Below, in pieces: positions 37,340 through 44,936 of a DNA stretch of 64,000 nucleotides (the first letter of the stretch is position 1; each line of letters opens with the position of its first letter). The notes below the pieces were generated by a model. The model was not told the origin of the DNA. It saw only the letters and a list, made by a program, of their open reading frames with translations, and searched no databases. The DNA comes from Arcobacteraceae bacterium (lineage in GTDB: Bacteria; Campylobacterota; Campylobacteria; Campylobacterales; Arcobacteraceae), in assembly GCA_021107755.1 (NCBI GenBank), contig JAIOSF010000022.1:118633-182632 (forward strand), given 5' to 3'. Both the position numbers and the translations under genes were made by a program.

Positions 37340-37744
37340 ATGGATAAAAAAGTATTAATCTTATGTACAGGAAATAGTTGTAGAAGTATTATTGCAGAAG
37401 CACTTATAAATGCAAAACTTGATGCAGTTGTAGCAAAAAGTAGTGGTGTAAAAGCTAGTGGGAAAGTAAATCCAAATGCAAAAAAACTTCTAGAAGAAAA
37501 AGGGATATGGCAAAATGAATATCACAGTAAAACTTTAGAAACTGTAATTGATGAAGAGTTTGATTTAATAGTAACAGTTTGTGATCATGCAAATGAAACT
37601 TGCCCAATGTTTCCAAAACCCACTCCAAAAATCCATGTGGGATTTGAAGACCCTGATGGAAAAGGTTTTGAGGCATTTGAAGTTACTTATAAAGAGATAG
37701 AAACTATTTTATTACCAAAAGTGAAAGAGGTCTTAGGATTATAA
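37340..37744 (+). CDS. arsC: Thioredoxin-type arsenate reductase ArsC, copy 2
   Basis: 134 residues, closer in length and motif to the S. aureus-type ArsC: CX5R loop 'CTGNSCRSIIAEA' near the N-terminus, and relay cysteines in 'VCDHANETCPMFPKP'. The Asp loop reads 'GFEDPDGKG'. It reduces arsenate to arsenite for export by ArsB. AAAGGAG lies upstream; the stop codon precedes the permease ATG immediately, so they are coupled. Confidence 0.93.
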   Translation: MDKKVLILCTGNSCRSIIAEALINAKLDAVVAKSSGVKASGKVNPNAKKLLEEKGIWQNEYHSKTLETVIDEEFDLIVTVCDHANETCPMFPKPTPKIHVGFEDPDGKGFEAFEVTYKEIETILLPKVKEVLGL

Positions 37745-38706
37745 TGTTTACTTGGTGGGAAAAAATAGTAGATAAGCTTGTTTATGAAACTTGGGCTTTA
37801 GATAGTTCTACCGCACTAGGAAGTGCTATTCATTTTTTTATCTATGATACTATTAAAATATTTATTTTACTTATCACTATTATTTTTGCGGTAAGTTTTT
37901 TACGAACCTATTTTAATACAGAAAAAGTAAGAGTATATCTTCAAGGTAAATCAGAATTTAGTGGAAATATTTTAGCAGCACTTTTTGGTATTATTACCCC
38001 ATTTTGTAGCTGTAGTGCAATACCTTTATTTTTAGGATTTATGCAAGCTAGAATCCCTGTAGGGATAACTTTTAGTTTTTTAATCTCTGCACCTTTAAAC
38101 AATGAGATTGCTATAGCAATGCTTTTTGGTCTTTTTGGATGGAAGATAACAGCTATATATATTGGTTTTGGACTACTAGTTGCTGTGTTTGGAGGGTACT
38201 TTATTGGAAAAATCAAAAGTATAGAAAAATATGTACTCATTCCTGTAACACCAATAGAAGGAGAACTAGAAGATATACAGATTAAATTATCTTTAAATCA
38301 AAGAGTCAATGAAGCTTGGGATTACACAAAAGATATATTTAAAAAGATATACCTATATGTTATGATAGGTGTTGGAATTGGTGCATTTATCCATGGCTAT
38401 ATTCCAGCAGAATTTATTGCAAAATATGCAGGTGGTGATGCTTGGTATGCTGTACCAGTTGCTGTATTAATGGGGATACCAATGTACTCTAATGCAGCAG
38501 GTGTGATGCCACTAGTGGAAGTATTAACTGCAAAAGGGATGTTGCTTGGCTCAGCTTTAGCTTTTATGATGGCAGTTACGGCTCTTAGTTTACCAGAAGC
38601 TATGATATTAAAAAGAATATTAGATGTAAAACTTATCGCTATATTTTTTGGTATTGTTGGTTTTGGGATACTTCTTGTTGGATATATGTTTAATATAATT
38701 TTATAG
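37744..38706 (+). CDS. UPF0718/DUF318 permease (ArsP-like)
   Basis: 320 residues, about eight membrane helices. The signature 'GIITPFCSCSAIPLFLGF' with paired cysteines and 'ISAPLNNEIAIAMLFGLFGW' identify the DUF318 permease family. C. jejuni ArsP of this family exports trivalent organoarsenicals, and the ars operon here favours a similar role; other members act on other substrates. It begins at the last base of arsC and is followed 8 bp later by a small thioredoxin-fold protein, a pairing common for this family. Confidence 0.87.
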   Translation: MFTWWEKIVDKLVYETWALDSSTALGSAIHFFIYDTIKIFILLITIIFAVSFLRTYFNTEKVRVYLQGKSEFSGNILAALFGIITPFCSCSAIPLFLGFMQARIPVGITFSFLISAPLNNEIAIAMLFGLFGWKITAIYIGFGLLVAVFGGYFIGKIKSIEKYVLIPVTPIEGELEDIQIKLSLNQRVNEAWDYTKDIFKKIYLYVMIGVGIGAFIHGYIPAEFIAKYAGGDAWYAVPVAVLMGIPMYSNAAGVMPLVEVLTAKGMLLGSALAFMMAVTALSLPEAMILKRILDVKLIAIFFGIVGFGILLVGYMFNIIL

Positions 38707-38714
38707 GAGAAAAG

Positions 38715-38951
38715 ATGAAAATAGAGATTTTAGGAACAGGATGTGCTAAATGTAAAGCACTAGAAACCAATGCAAAAGAAGCTTTGGCAAAAATTGGTGG
38801 ATTTCACGATGTACAAAAAGTGGAAGATATTATGGAGATAATGAAATACAATGTTGTAAGTACCCCAGCTTTAGTAGTTGATGGTATTGTAAAAAGTACG
38901 GGTAAACTTTTAAGTGTAGATGAAATAGTTGAAATACTCCAAATAAAATAG
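38715..38951 (+). CDS. Small thioredoxin-fold (MTH895/TM0996-like) redox protein
   Basis: 78 residues with the active site 'GTGCAKCKALE' (CxxC at about 10-13) and the cis-Pro region 'VVSTPALVVDG'. This family of minimal thioredoxins is frequently encoded beside DUF318 permeases. It may serve arsenate reductase or deliver thiol-bound substrate to the permease. It begins 8 bp after the permease gene with GGAGAAAAG as ribosome site. Confidence 0.9.
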   Translation: MKIEILGTGCAKCKALETNAKEALAKIGGFHDVQKVEDIMEIMKYNVVSTPALVVDGIVKSTGKLLSVDEIVEILQIK

Positions 38952-39028
38952 CTTAACCAACATAAAATTAACATTTAGATACAATCGCGATATTTTTATT
39001 ATAAATTTTATGATTTTTAAGGAATTCG

Positions 39029-40519
39029 ATGTACACAAATGTAAAAAAAGAGTGGTTTGGAAATATAAGAGGAGACATCCTCTCAGGGCTTGTTGTAGCT
39101 CTTGCACTTATACCAGAGGCAATAGCTTTTTCTATTATTGCAGGGGTTGATCCTAAAGTTGGTTTATACGCATCTTTTTCTATGGCTGTAGTTATAGCTT
39201 TTGCAGGAGGGCGACCTGCCATGATTAGTGCTGCAACTGGAGCTATGGCTTTAGTTATGGTAACTTTAGTAAAAGAACATGGTCTGCAATACCTTCTTGC
39301 TGCAACACTTTTAACAGGTGCGATACAAGTAGTATTGGCATATATTGGTGTTGCTAAACTCATGAGCTTTGTTGCACGAGCTGTTGTTGTAGGATTTGTA
39401 AATGCTCTTGCTGTTCTCATCTTTATGGCACAGCTACCTGAACTTACAAATGTGACTTGGCATGTGTACGCTTTAACAATTGTTGGACTTGGGATTATCT
39501 ATCTCTTTCCCTATGTACCTAAAATTGGTAAAATTTTACCTTCCCCTCTTGTTACTATTGTCCTTTTAACAGTTTTTGTTATGTTCACTGGTTGGGATGT
39601 ACGAAATGTAGGAGATATGGGACAACTTCCTGATACACTTCCTATATTTTTATGGCCAGATGTTCCTTTGAATTTTGAAACTTTACAAATAATTTTTCCA
39701 TACTCTTTTGCACTAGCTATAGTTGGTTTACTTGAATCTTTTATGACAACAACTATTATCGACGAACTAACAGATACAAAAGGGGATAAAAATAGAGAAG
39801 CGAAAGGTCAAGGGATTGCAAATATAGCAACAGGTTGTATTGGTGGTATGGCTGGTTGTGCTATGATTGGTCAATCAATTATCAATGTAAAATCAGGAGG
39901 AAGAGGAAGACTTTCTACTTTTGTTGCTGGTTTTTTCCTTTTGATTATGGTTGTGTTTTTAAGTGATATTATCTCTGTAATTCCTATGGCTGCATTGGTT
40001 GCTGTTATGATCATGGTTTCTATTGGAACATTTGATTGGGGAAGTATTAAAAATCTTAAAACTTTACCACTTTCAACAAATATTGTAATGCTCTCAACCG
40101 TTGCAGTTACGGTTGGTACTCACAATCTGGCTCTTGGAGTTGTAACAGGAGTTCTTCTAGCCTCACTATTCTTTGCAAATAAAATCAGTCACTTTATGTA
40201 TTGTAATACTAATTACAATGAAGACAATACTATAAAAACTTATAAATTTATAGGACAAGTGTTTTTTAATAGTAGTGATAAATTTTATGAAACATTTGAC
40301 TTTAAAGAAGTATTAGATAAAGTTGTAATAGATGTTAGCCGTGCTCACTTTTGGGATGTATCTGCTGTATATGCACTTGATAAAGCTGTAATAAAACTTC
40401 GTAGAGAAGGAACAAGTGTAGAGGTGATTGGTAAAAATGAAGCATCATCAACTATAATTGATAGATTTGGTATCTCTGATAAACCAGAAGAGATAGAAAA
40501 AGTTATGGGAGGTCACTAG
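39029..40519 (+). CDS. SulP-family anion transporter with STAS domain
   Basis: 496 residues. Core of about ten to twelve membrane segments ('GLVVALALIPEAIAFSIIAGVDPKVGLYAS' region, then 'LLESFMTTTIIDELTD') and a cytosolic STAS domain at about 400-490 ('VVIDVSRAHFWDVSAVYALD'). Substrate could be sulfate, bicarbonate or a related oxyanion. It is 77 bp after the thioredoxin gene, and a possible -10 (TACAAT, 38980-38985) could give it some independent transcription. It is followed 1 bp later by a universal stress protein. Oxyanion transport fits an arsenic locus, but a link is inference. Confidence 0.9.
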   Translation: MYTNVKKEWFGNIRGDILSGLVVALALIPEAIAFSIIAGVDPKVGLYASFSMAVVIAFAGGRPAMISAATGAMALVMVTLVKEHGLQYLLAATLLTGAIQVVLAYIGVAKLMSFVARAVVVGFVNALAVLIFMAQLPELTNVTWHVYALTIVGLGIIYLFPYVPKIGKILPSPLVTIVLLTVFVMFTGWDVRNVGDMGQLPDTLPIFLWPDVPLNFETLQIIFPYSFALAIVGLLESFMTTTIIDELTDTKGDKNREAKGQGIANIATGCIGGMAGCAMIGQSIINVKSGGRGRLSTFVAGFFLLIMVVFLSDIISVIPMAALVAVMIMVSIGTFDWGSIKNLKTLPLSTNIVMLSTVAVTVGTHNLALGVVTGVLLASLFFANKISHFMYCNTNYNEDNTIKTYKFIGQVFFNSSDKFYETFDFKEVLDKVVIDVSRAHFWDVSAVYALDKAVIKLRREGTSVEVIGKNEASSTIIDRFGISDKPEEIEKVMGGH

Positions 40520-40520
40520 T

Positions 40521-41360
40521 ATGAGTGGTTTTATACTTTGTTGCGTAGATGGAAAAAACTTCAATGAAGCTGTTTGTGATTATGGGGTATATGTTTCAAA
40601 TAGCACAAATTCACCTCTTCGATTTTTAAATATTGTTGAACACAACAGTAGTGCAAAAGAGCTAGATCTCTCAGGAAATATAGCTCTTGGTGCGAAGGAT
40701 GACTTACTTGAAAAGTTATCACATGATGAGGAAGAGTCTAGTAGAGTTACAATAAAAAAATCTAGAGAACTTCTCAAAAACATAGAAGATAGAGCAAAAA
40801 AAACAATCAAAACAGATGTAAGTATTTCTTTGATTCATGGTGAAGTTGTACAAAGTTTAATTGAACTAAGAACTGATATAAAAATTGCTCTTTTAGGTAT
40901 TCATAGCAATAACCAAACTAAAATTGGTGATAATATTAAAGAGGTGATTCGAGAGATACATAAACCTGTACTTCTAGTGAACCAAGAGTTTACTCAACCC
41001 AAAAAAATACTTATAGCTTACAATGGTTCAAATGAGGCAAAAGAGATATTAAAAATAGTTGCTTTAAATCCTCTTTTTGGAGAAGTTCAAAGAACTATTA
41101 TCAATAGCAATAAAGATGTAACAATAAGTGAAAAACTTCTCCAAGAAGCAAAAGAGATATTTGCTTCACAAAATATAAGAGTAGAGACTCATTCATTACA
41201 AGCAGATAAAAAAGAGATAATAGATTATTGTAATGATAATAATTTTGATATTTTAGTTATGGGGGCTTATGGGCACTCACGATTCACAGATTTTGTATTT
41301 GGAAGTTTTACCTCTTATGTGTTAGAAAATTTCAACAAACCTATCTTGCTTTTTAAATAA
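40521..41360 (+). CDS. Tandem universal stress protein (UspA) domains
   Basis: 279 residues with two Usp folds. The second (about 150-279) ends 'DILVMGAYGHSRFTDFVFGSFTSYVLENFNKPILLFK', carrying the ATP-binding G-2x-G-9x-G pattern. The first (1-145) is less conserved and ends 'IHKPVLLVNQ'. It starts 1 bp after the SulP gene; SulP and Usp genes or domains are often adjacent, suggesting the Usp modulates the transporter. Confidence 0.88.
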   Translation: MSGFILCCVDGKNFNEAVCDYGVYVSNSTNSPLRFLNIVEHNSSAKELDLSGNIALGAKDDLLEKLSHDEEESSRVTIKKSRELLKNIEDRAKKTIKTDVSISLIHGEVVQSLIELRTDIKIALLGIHSNNQTKIGDNIKEVIREIHKPVLLVNQEFTQPKKILIAYNGSNEAKEILKIVALNPLFGEVQRTIINSNKDVTISEKLLQEAKEIFASQNIRVETHSLQADKKEIIDYCNDNNFDILVMGAYGHSRFTDFVFGSFTSYVLENFNKPILLFK

Positions 41361-41376
41361 TATAAGGCTCTTTACT

Positions 41377-42672
41377 TTGAAAAAATATATAATAATTTTT
41401 TGTATCTTTAGTGGGTTTTTATATGGTTCAGTTTTAAATTATGAACTGTACAAAAAAGAAAATAGTGATGGAAATACTTTATTAGTAATTGGTGGAATTC
41501 ATGGTGATGAACCAGGTGGCTATTTTGCACCATCTGTATTGGTGCAAAACTATACTATAAAAAAAGGATCACTATGGATAGTTCCAAATCTTAACTTTGA
41601 TAGTATAGTTAGAACTAGGCGTGGTATCTATGGAGATATGAATAGAAAATTTAATAGTGTAAAAAAAAGTGATAAAGACTATAACACTATCCAAAGTATT
41701 AAGAAAACTATTTTAGATAAAAAGGTAAATTTAATTTTAAATCTTCATGATGGAAGAGGATTTTATCGACATAAATGGGAAAGTTCAATTTTCAATCCAG
41801 GTGCTTGGGGTCAAGCTTTTATTATTGATCAAACAAAACTCCATAAAGATATAAAATTTTCAAACCTAGATGAGATAGCAAGAAAAGTAAGTGAAGATTT
41901 AAATAGTGATTTGGTAGAAAACCATCACTCTTTTAATATCAAAAATACAAAAACAAAAGAGAAAGATGAACAGATGCAACTCTCTTTAACCTATTTTGCT
42001 ATTACTAATAATAAGCCTGCATTTGCAGTTGAAACAAGTAAAAATATCACAGAATTAGTGAAAAAAGTAAAATACCAACTCAAAGCTATTGAGAGCTTTA
42101 TGAGAATAATGAATATAGAATATGAGAGAGATTTTGATTTAGATAATCTTGATGAACTTTCTAATATACTAAAAAAATATAAAAAAGTAAAAATCAACGA
42201 CCGTATCACACTTGATTTAGAAACTATAAAATCTACAAACTACTACTTTCCACTTAAAATTGATGATAATAATTTCAAATTTGAGCATCCGTTGGGTGCT
42301 ATAGTTAAATATAAAGGAAACTACAATTTTATGATAGGAAATAAAAGAGTAGGAACACTTATCCCTCAATATTTTGAATATTGTGATTCTAAAGAAGATA
42401 TAGCAATTGTTATTGACAATAAAAAACAGATAGCTCAATTTGGAGATATCATTGAAGTTGAAAAAAACTTTAAAATTGAAGCAAGTGACAACTTTAGGGT
42501 AAATGTAATTGGTTTTAGTCAAGATAATATTGAAAATGAAAACAATCTTCTTATTTCACAAAACAAAATTCTTAATAGATTTGCTGTCGACAAAGAACAA
42601 AAAAGCTTCAGGGTTGAATTTTATGACAATAGCAATAAGTTTTGTGGTATGATTATTATAAAGTTTAAATAA
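41377..42672 (+). CDS. Csd4/Pgp1-like peptidoglycan carboxypeptidase (M14 family)
   Basis: 431 residues from a TTG start that has AAGG 9 bp upstream and begins an export signal ('MKKYIIIFCIFSGFLYGSV'). The M14 zinc peptidase domain has 'VIGGIHGDEPGGYF' (HxxE zinc ligands) and 'LILNLHDGRGFYRH' (third ligand), followed by beta-rich domains. It resembles H. pylori Csd4 and C. jejuni Pgp1, which trim tripeptides to dipeptides in the periplasm and set helical shape. Here the first ligand is the usual His (I recall Gln in Csd4). Why a cell-shape gene lies between usp and arsR is unclear; it may be a second copy in the genome. Confidence 0.83.
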   Translation: MKKYIIIFCIFSGFLYGSVLNYELYKKENSDGNTLLVIGGIHGDEPGGYFAPSVLVQNYTIKKGSLWIVPNLNFDSIVRTRRGIYGDMNRKFNSVKKSDKDYNTIQSIKKTILDKKVNLILNLHDGRGFYRHKWESSIFNPGAWGQAFIIDQTKLHKDIKFSNLDEIARKVSEDLNSDLVENHHSFNIKNTKTKEKDEQMQLSLTYFAITNNKPAFAVETSKNITELVKKVKYQLKAIESFMRIMNIEYERDFDLDNLDELSNILKKYKKVKINDRITLDLETIKSTNYYFPLKIDDNNFKFEHPLGAIVKYKGNYNFMIGNKRVGTLIPQYFEYCDSKEDIAIVIDNKKQIAQFGDIIEVEKNFKIEASDNFRVNVIGFSQDNIENENNLLISQNKILNRFAVDKEQKSFRVEFYDNSNKFCGMIIIKFK

Positions 42673-42681
42673 AGATACACT

Positions 42682-42990
42682 ATGGAAATATTTTTAAAGA
42701 CAATTAGTAGTTTAAATGATGAAACAAGAATAAAAATACTCCATTTTATAAATATTAATGGTGAAGTTTGCGTATGTGATATAGAAAATTCTTTTAATAT
42801 GATTCAATCAAGAATATCTAGACATTTAAAAATATTAAAAGAGGCTGGTTTTTTAAAAGTTGATAGAAAGAGTAGATGGGCATATTATAGTATTAGAAAG
42901 CCCCTTGACCAATTTCGCCAATCGATACTTAAAGAGATTAGTTATTTAAATATGGAGATACCAACTTTAGAAAAAAGATGCAATACTTAA
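42682..42990 (+). CDS. arsR: ArsR-family metalloregulatory repressor
   Basis: 102 residues, winged helix-turn-helix. The alpha-3 metal site appears as 'GEVCVCDIENSFNM' (CxC, as in ArsR ELCVCDL), and a further Cys lies near the C-terminus ('EKRCNT'). The recognition helix is 'MIQSRISRHLKILKEAG'. As(III) binding to the cysteines would release DNA. It is the last gene in the series that begins at 34659, 9 bp after the peptidase gene, while the only matching operator seen is 8 kb upstream at 34591-34614. Repressor made from the distal end of its own operon gives negative feedback. Confidence 0.92.
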   Translation: MEIFLKTISSLNDETRIKILHFININGEVCVCDIENSFNMIQSRISRHLKILKEAGFLKVDRKSRWAYYSIRKPLDQFRQSILKEISYLNMEIPTLEKRCNT

Positions 42991-43052
42991 ATTAAACTAA
43001 AATTAAGCCTCTTTTTACAATAATATAAATGATATTTCAATAGGAGTTTATC

Positions 43053-43373
43053 ATCGAAGAAAAATTTATTTACATAAAAAATTATATATATTTATCAAGA
43101 CGAAATAAATTAGAATTTTTTAAACTTACAGGTAAGTTTAAAAATTTTCGTATTTCAAATCAAAAGATTATTCTTAGTGATCAATCGATACTTATTGAGT
43201 TTACAGAAAATACTGATATTGATTCTGCTAAAAGAACTATTGATGAGTTTTTTCAAAAAAAAGCAATCACTAATGTTGAAACAAAAATACTAAAACAACT
43301 ACTTCTAGATAACAAACAAATCAAAATGATTTTTCAAAACAATGAGCAAAAAAACTTAAAACTTATTCTTTAA
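43053..43373 (+). CDS. Hypothetical protein, apparent ATC start codon
   Basis: An open frame of 106 codons plus stop with no ATG, GTG or TTG in its first 90 codons. The upstream in-frame stop is TAG at 43041. A ribosome site AGGAG (43042-43046) sits six bases before ATC at 43053, just where a start codon belongs; one base change would give ATG. The product begins MEEKFIYIKNYIYLSRRNKL (with Met at ATC), has no signal or membrane segment, and is Lys/Phe/Ile-rich. No family recognised. Either AUC is used for initiation at low level, or this gene lost its start recently. Base composition and codon use match neighbours. Confidence 0.6.
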   Translation: MEEKFIYIKNYIYLSRRNKLEFFKLTGKFKNFRISNQKIILSDQSILIEFTENTDIDSAKRTIDEFFQKKAITNVETKILKQLLLDNKQIKMIFQNNEQKNLKLIL

Positions 43374-43386
43374 ACTTTTAATAGTA

Positions 43387-43439
43387 TTATAACTTTAAAA
43401 TCTTCTAAAATCATAGATATATAAGTTGAAAAGTTATAA
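43387..43439. repeat. 10-bp inverted repeat in the gap before the solute-binding lipoprotein gene
   Basis: TTATAACTTT (43387-43396) and AAAGTTATAA (43430-43439) are exact inverted copies 33 bp apart. Either a long-loop hairpin ending the 43053 ORF transcript or an operator for the following operon. Confidence 0.35.
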
Positions 43440-43469
43440 AATAAACTAAATTTGTAAACAAGGAATACG

Positions 43470-44936
43470 ATGCTCAAATTGTCGTTTATTACCATTTTAA
43501 TAATACTCTTTACGGGTTGTGAAGATCAAACTGAACCATCACAAAAAACTCAAATTTACACAAATCAAACAATAACAATTATTACACCAAACTTAGGTAA
43601 AAAAATCAGTGGACCAATACTCAAAGAAGCAAAACTGTTTGAAAAAGAAACAGGTGCAACGATAAGAGTTGTAACTCCAAGCTGGGCAGATACAATCCCT
43701 AAAATAGAAGAATCTTTAACTGATGAGAAAATCAATTATGATATTTTTGTGACAATGACTAGTTGGAGTGGATTTTTATTCTCAAATAATACAATAGAAC
43801 CTATTCCCCAATGGGCAAAAGATAAACTTGATTGGGACGATATTTTACCAATTTATAAAAAAAATATTTTAACTTGGAATGGTCAAGACTATGCTTATCC
43901 TTATGATGGAGATTGTATTAATCTTTACTATAGAAAAGATATTTTTTCTAACAAACAGTATAAGGATAAATTTCAAAAAGAATATGGATATCAACTCAAC
44001 CCACCTAAAACATGGCAACAATACAAAGATATAGCAAAGTTTTTTAATGGATGGGACTGGGATAATGATGGAAAAATTGAATATGGTATAGCGGGAAGTA
44101 GACTCAAAGGATACGGAACTATTTTACAATTTTTTACTCAAGCTTCTGCCTATGTCAAACACCCAAATGACAAAGCATATTATTTTGATAGTGATAGTAT
44201 GAAACCTCGTATAAATAATGCTGGATTTGTGAAGGCTTTAGAAGACTATATTGAGTTGATGCAATATGCCCCAGAAGAGATTTATAAATTTTCCCCTGGA
44301 GATGTTAGAAATAGTTTTATAGGAGGAGAAGTTGCTATGACAATAGATTGGGCAAATACTGGAACAATGGCTCAGAACTCAAAAGAGTCTGTAGTTAAAA
44401 ATTTAGTTGGCTATGAACAACTACCAGGTCTTGCAAAAGTTTATAATTCTAAAACAAATAAATGGGACAATTTATCTAATACCCCCTCTTCTATAAGTGG
44501 AAACTGGGTACTTCTTGTAAATAAAAACTCAAAGAATAAGCAACTAGCTATCGATTTTGCAACACATATGAGCTCTAAAAACATCACCTCAGACTTAGTA
44601 ACAAGAGGGGATAGTGGAGTGAATCCTTCAAGATATTCACATTTTGAAAATAATTTTGATCTATGGGATAAACATGGTTTTTCTAAAGAATCAGCAAAAG
44701 AATATTTAACTACATTAAAAGAATCTCTCAAAAATACAAATGTAATGACTGATTTGAGAATTGAATCTTCAGAAAAGTATTATAATATCATAAGTTTCTA
44801 TATTGATAAAGCTATTAAAAAAGAGTTAACTGTAAAACAAGCCCTAGATCAAGCTGCTAAAGAATGGGATATGATTACCGACTCAATTGGTAGAGAAAAA
44901 CAAAGTAAACTATACAAAGCATCAATCAATGAATAA
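43470..44936 (+). CDS. Extracellular solute-binding lipoprotein (family 1, sugar type), sensor partner
   Basis: 488 residues with a lipoprotein signal ('LSFITILIILFTGCEDQ', lipobox FTGC). The mature protein follows the family 1 periplasmic binding protein pattern ('GPILKEAKLFEKETGATIRVV', 'YPYDGDCINLYYRKDIF', 'GNWVLLVNKNSKNKQLAIDF'). No ABC permease or ATPase gene is nearby. Instead the gene overlaps the start of a sensor kinase by 8 bp, so the binding protein is probably the ligand-detecting subunit of that kinase, as TorT is for TorS. A carbohydrate-like ligand is suggested by family only. Confidence 0.88.
   Translation: MLKLSFITILIILFTGCEDQTEPSQKTQIYTNQTITIITPNLGKKISGPILKEAKLFEKETGATIRVVTPSWADTIPKIEESLTDEKINYDIFVTMTSWSGFLFSNNTIEPIPQWAKDKLDWDDILPIYKKNILTWNGQDYAYPYDGDCINLYYRKDIFSNKQYKDKFQKEYGYQLNPPKTWQQYKDIAKFFNGWDWDNDGKIEYGIAGSRLKGYGTILQFFTQASAYVKHPNDKAYYFDSDSMKPRINNAGFVKALEDYIELMQYAPEEIYKFSPGDVRNSFIGGEVAMTIDWANTGTMAQNSKESVVKNLVGYEQLPGLAKVYNSKTNKWDNLSNTPSSISGNWVLLVNKNSKNKQLAIDFATHMSSKNITSDLVTRGDSGVNPSRYSHFENNFDLWDKHGFSKESAKEYLTTLKESLKNTNVMTDLRIESSEKYYNIISFYIDKAIKKELTVKQALDQAAKEWDMITDSIGREKQSKLYKASINE

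Noticed and set aside
42217..42522. 101-codon antisense frame inside the M14 peptidase gene
   Set aside because: No start context or domain; it is opposite a well-supported gene.
34659..42990. Horizontally acquired ars island
   Set aside because: No integrase, IS, flanking repeats or tRNA, and base composition and codon use look like the neighbours; transfer cannot be supported from the window.
44887..44928. Extended start of the kinase at TTG 44887
   Set aside because: It adds a polar segment before the membrane signal; the ATG at 44929 in the ATGAATAA overlap is a much better coupled start.
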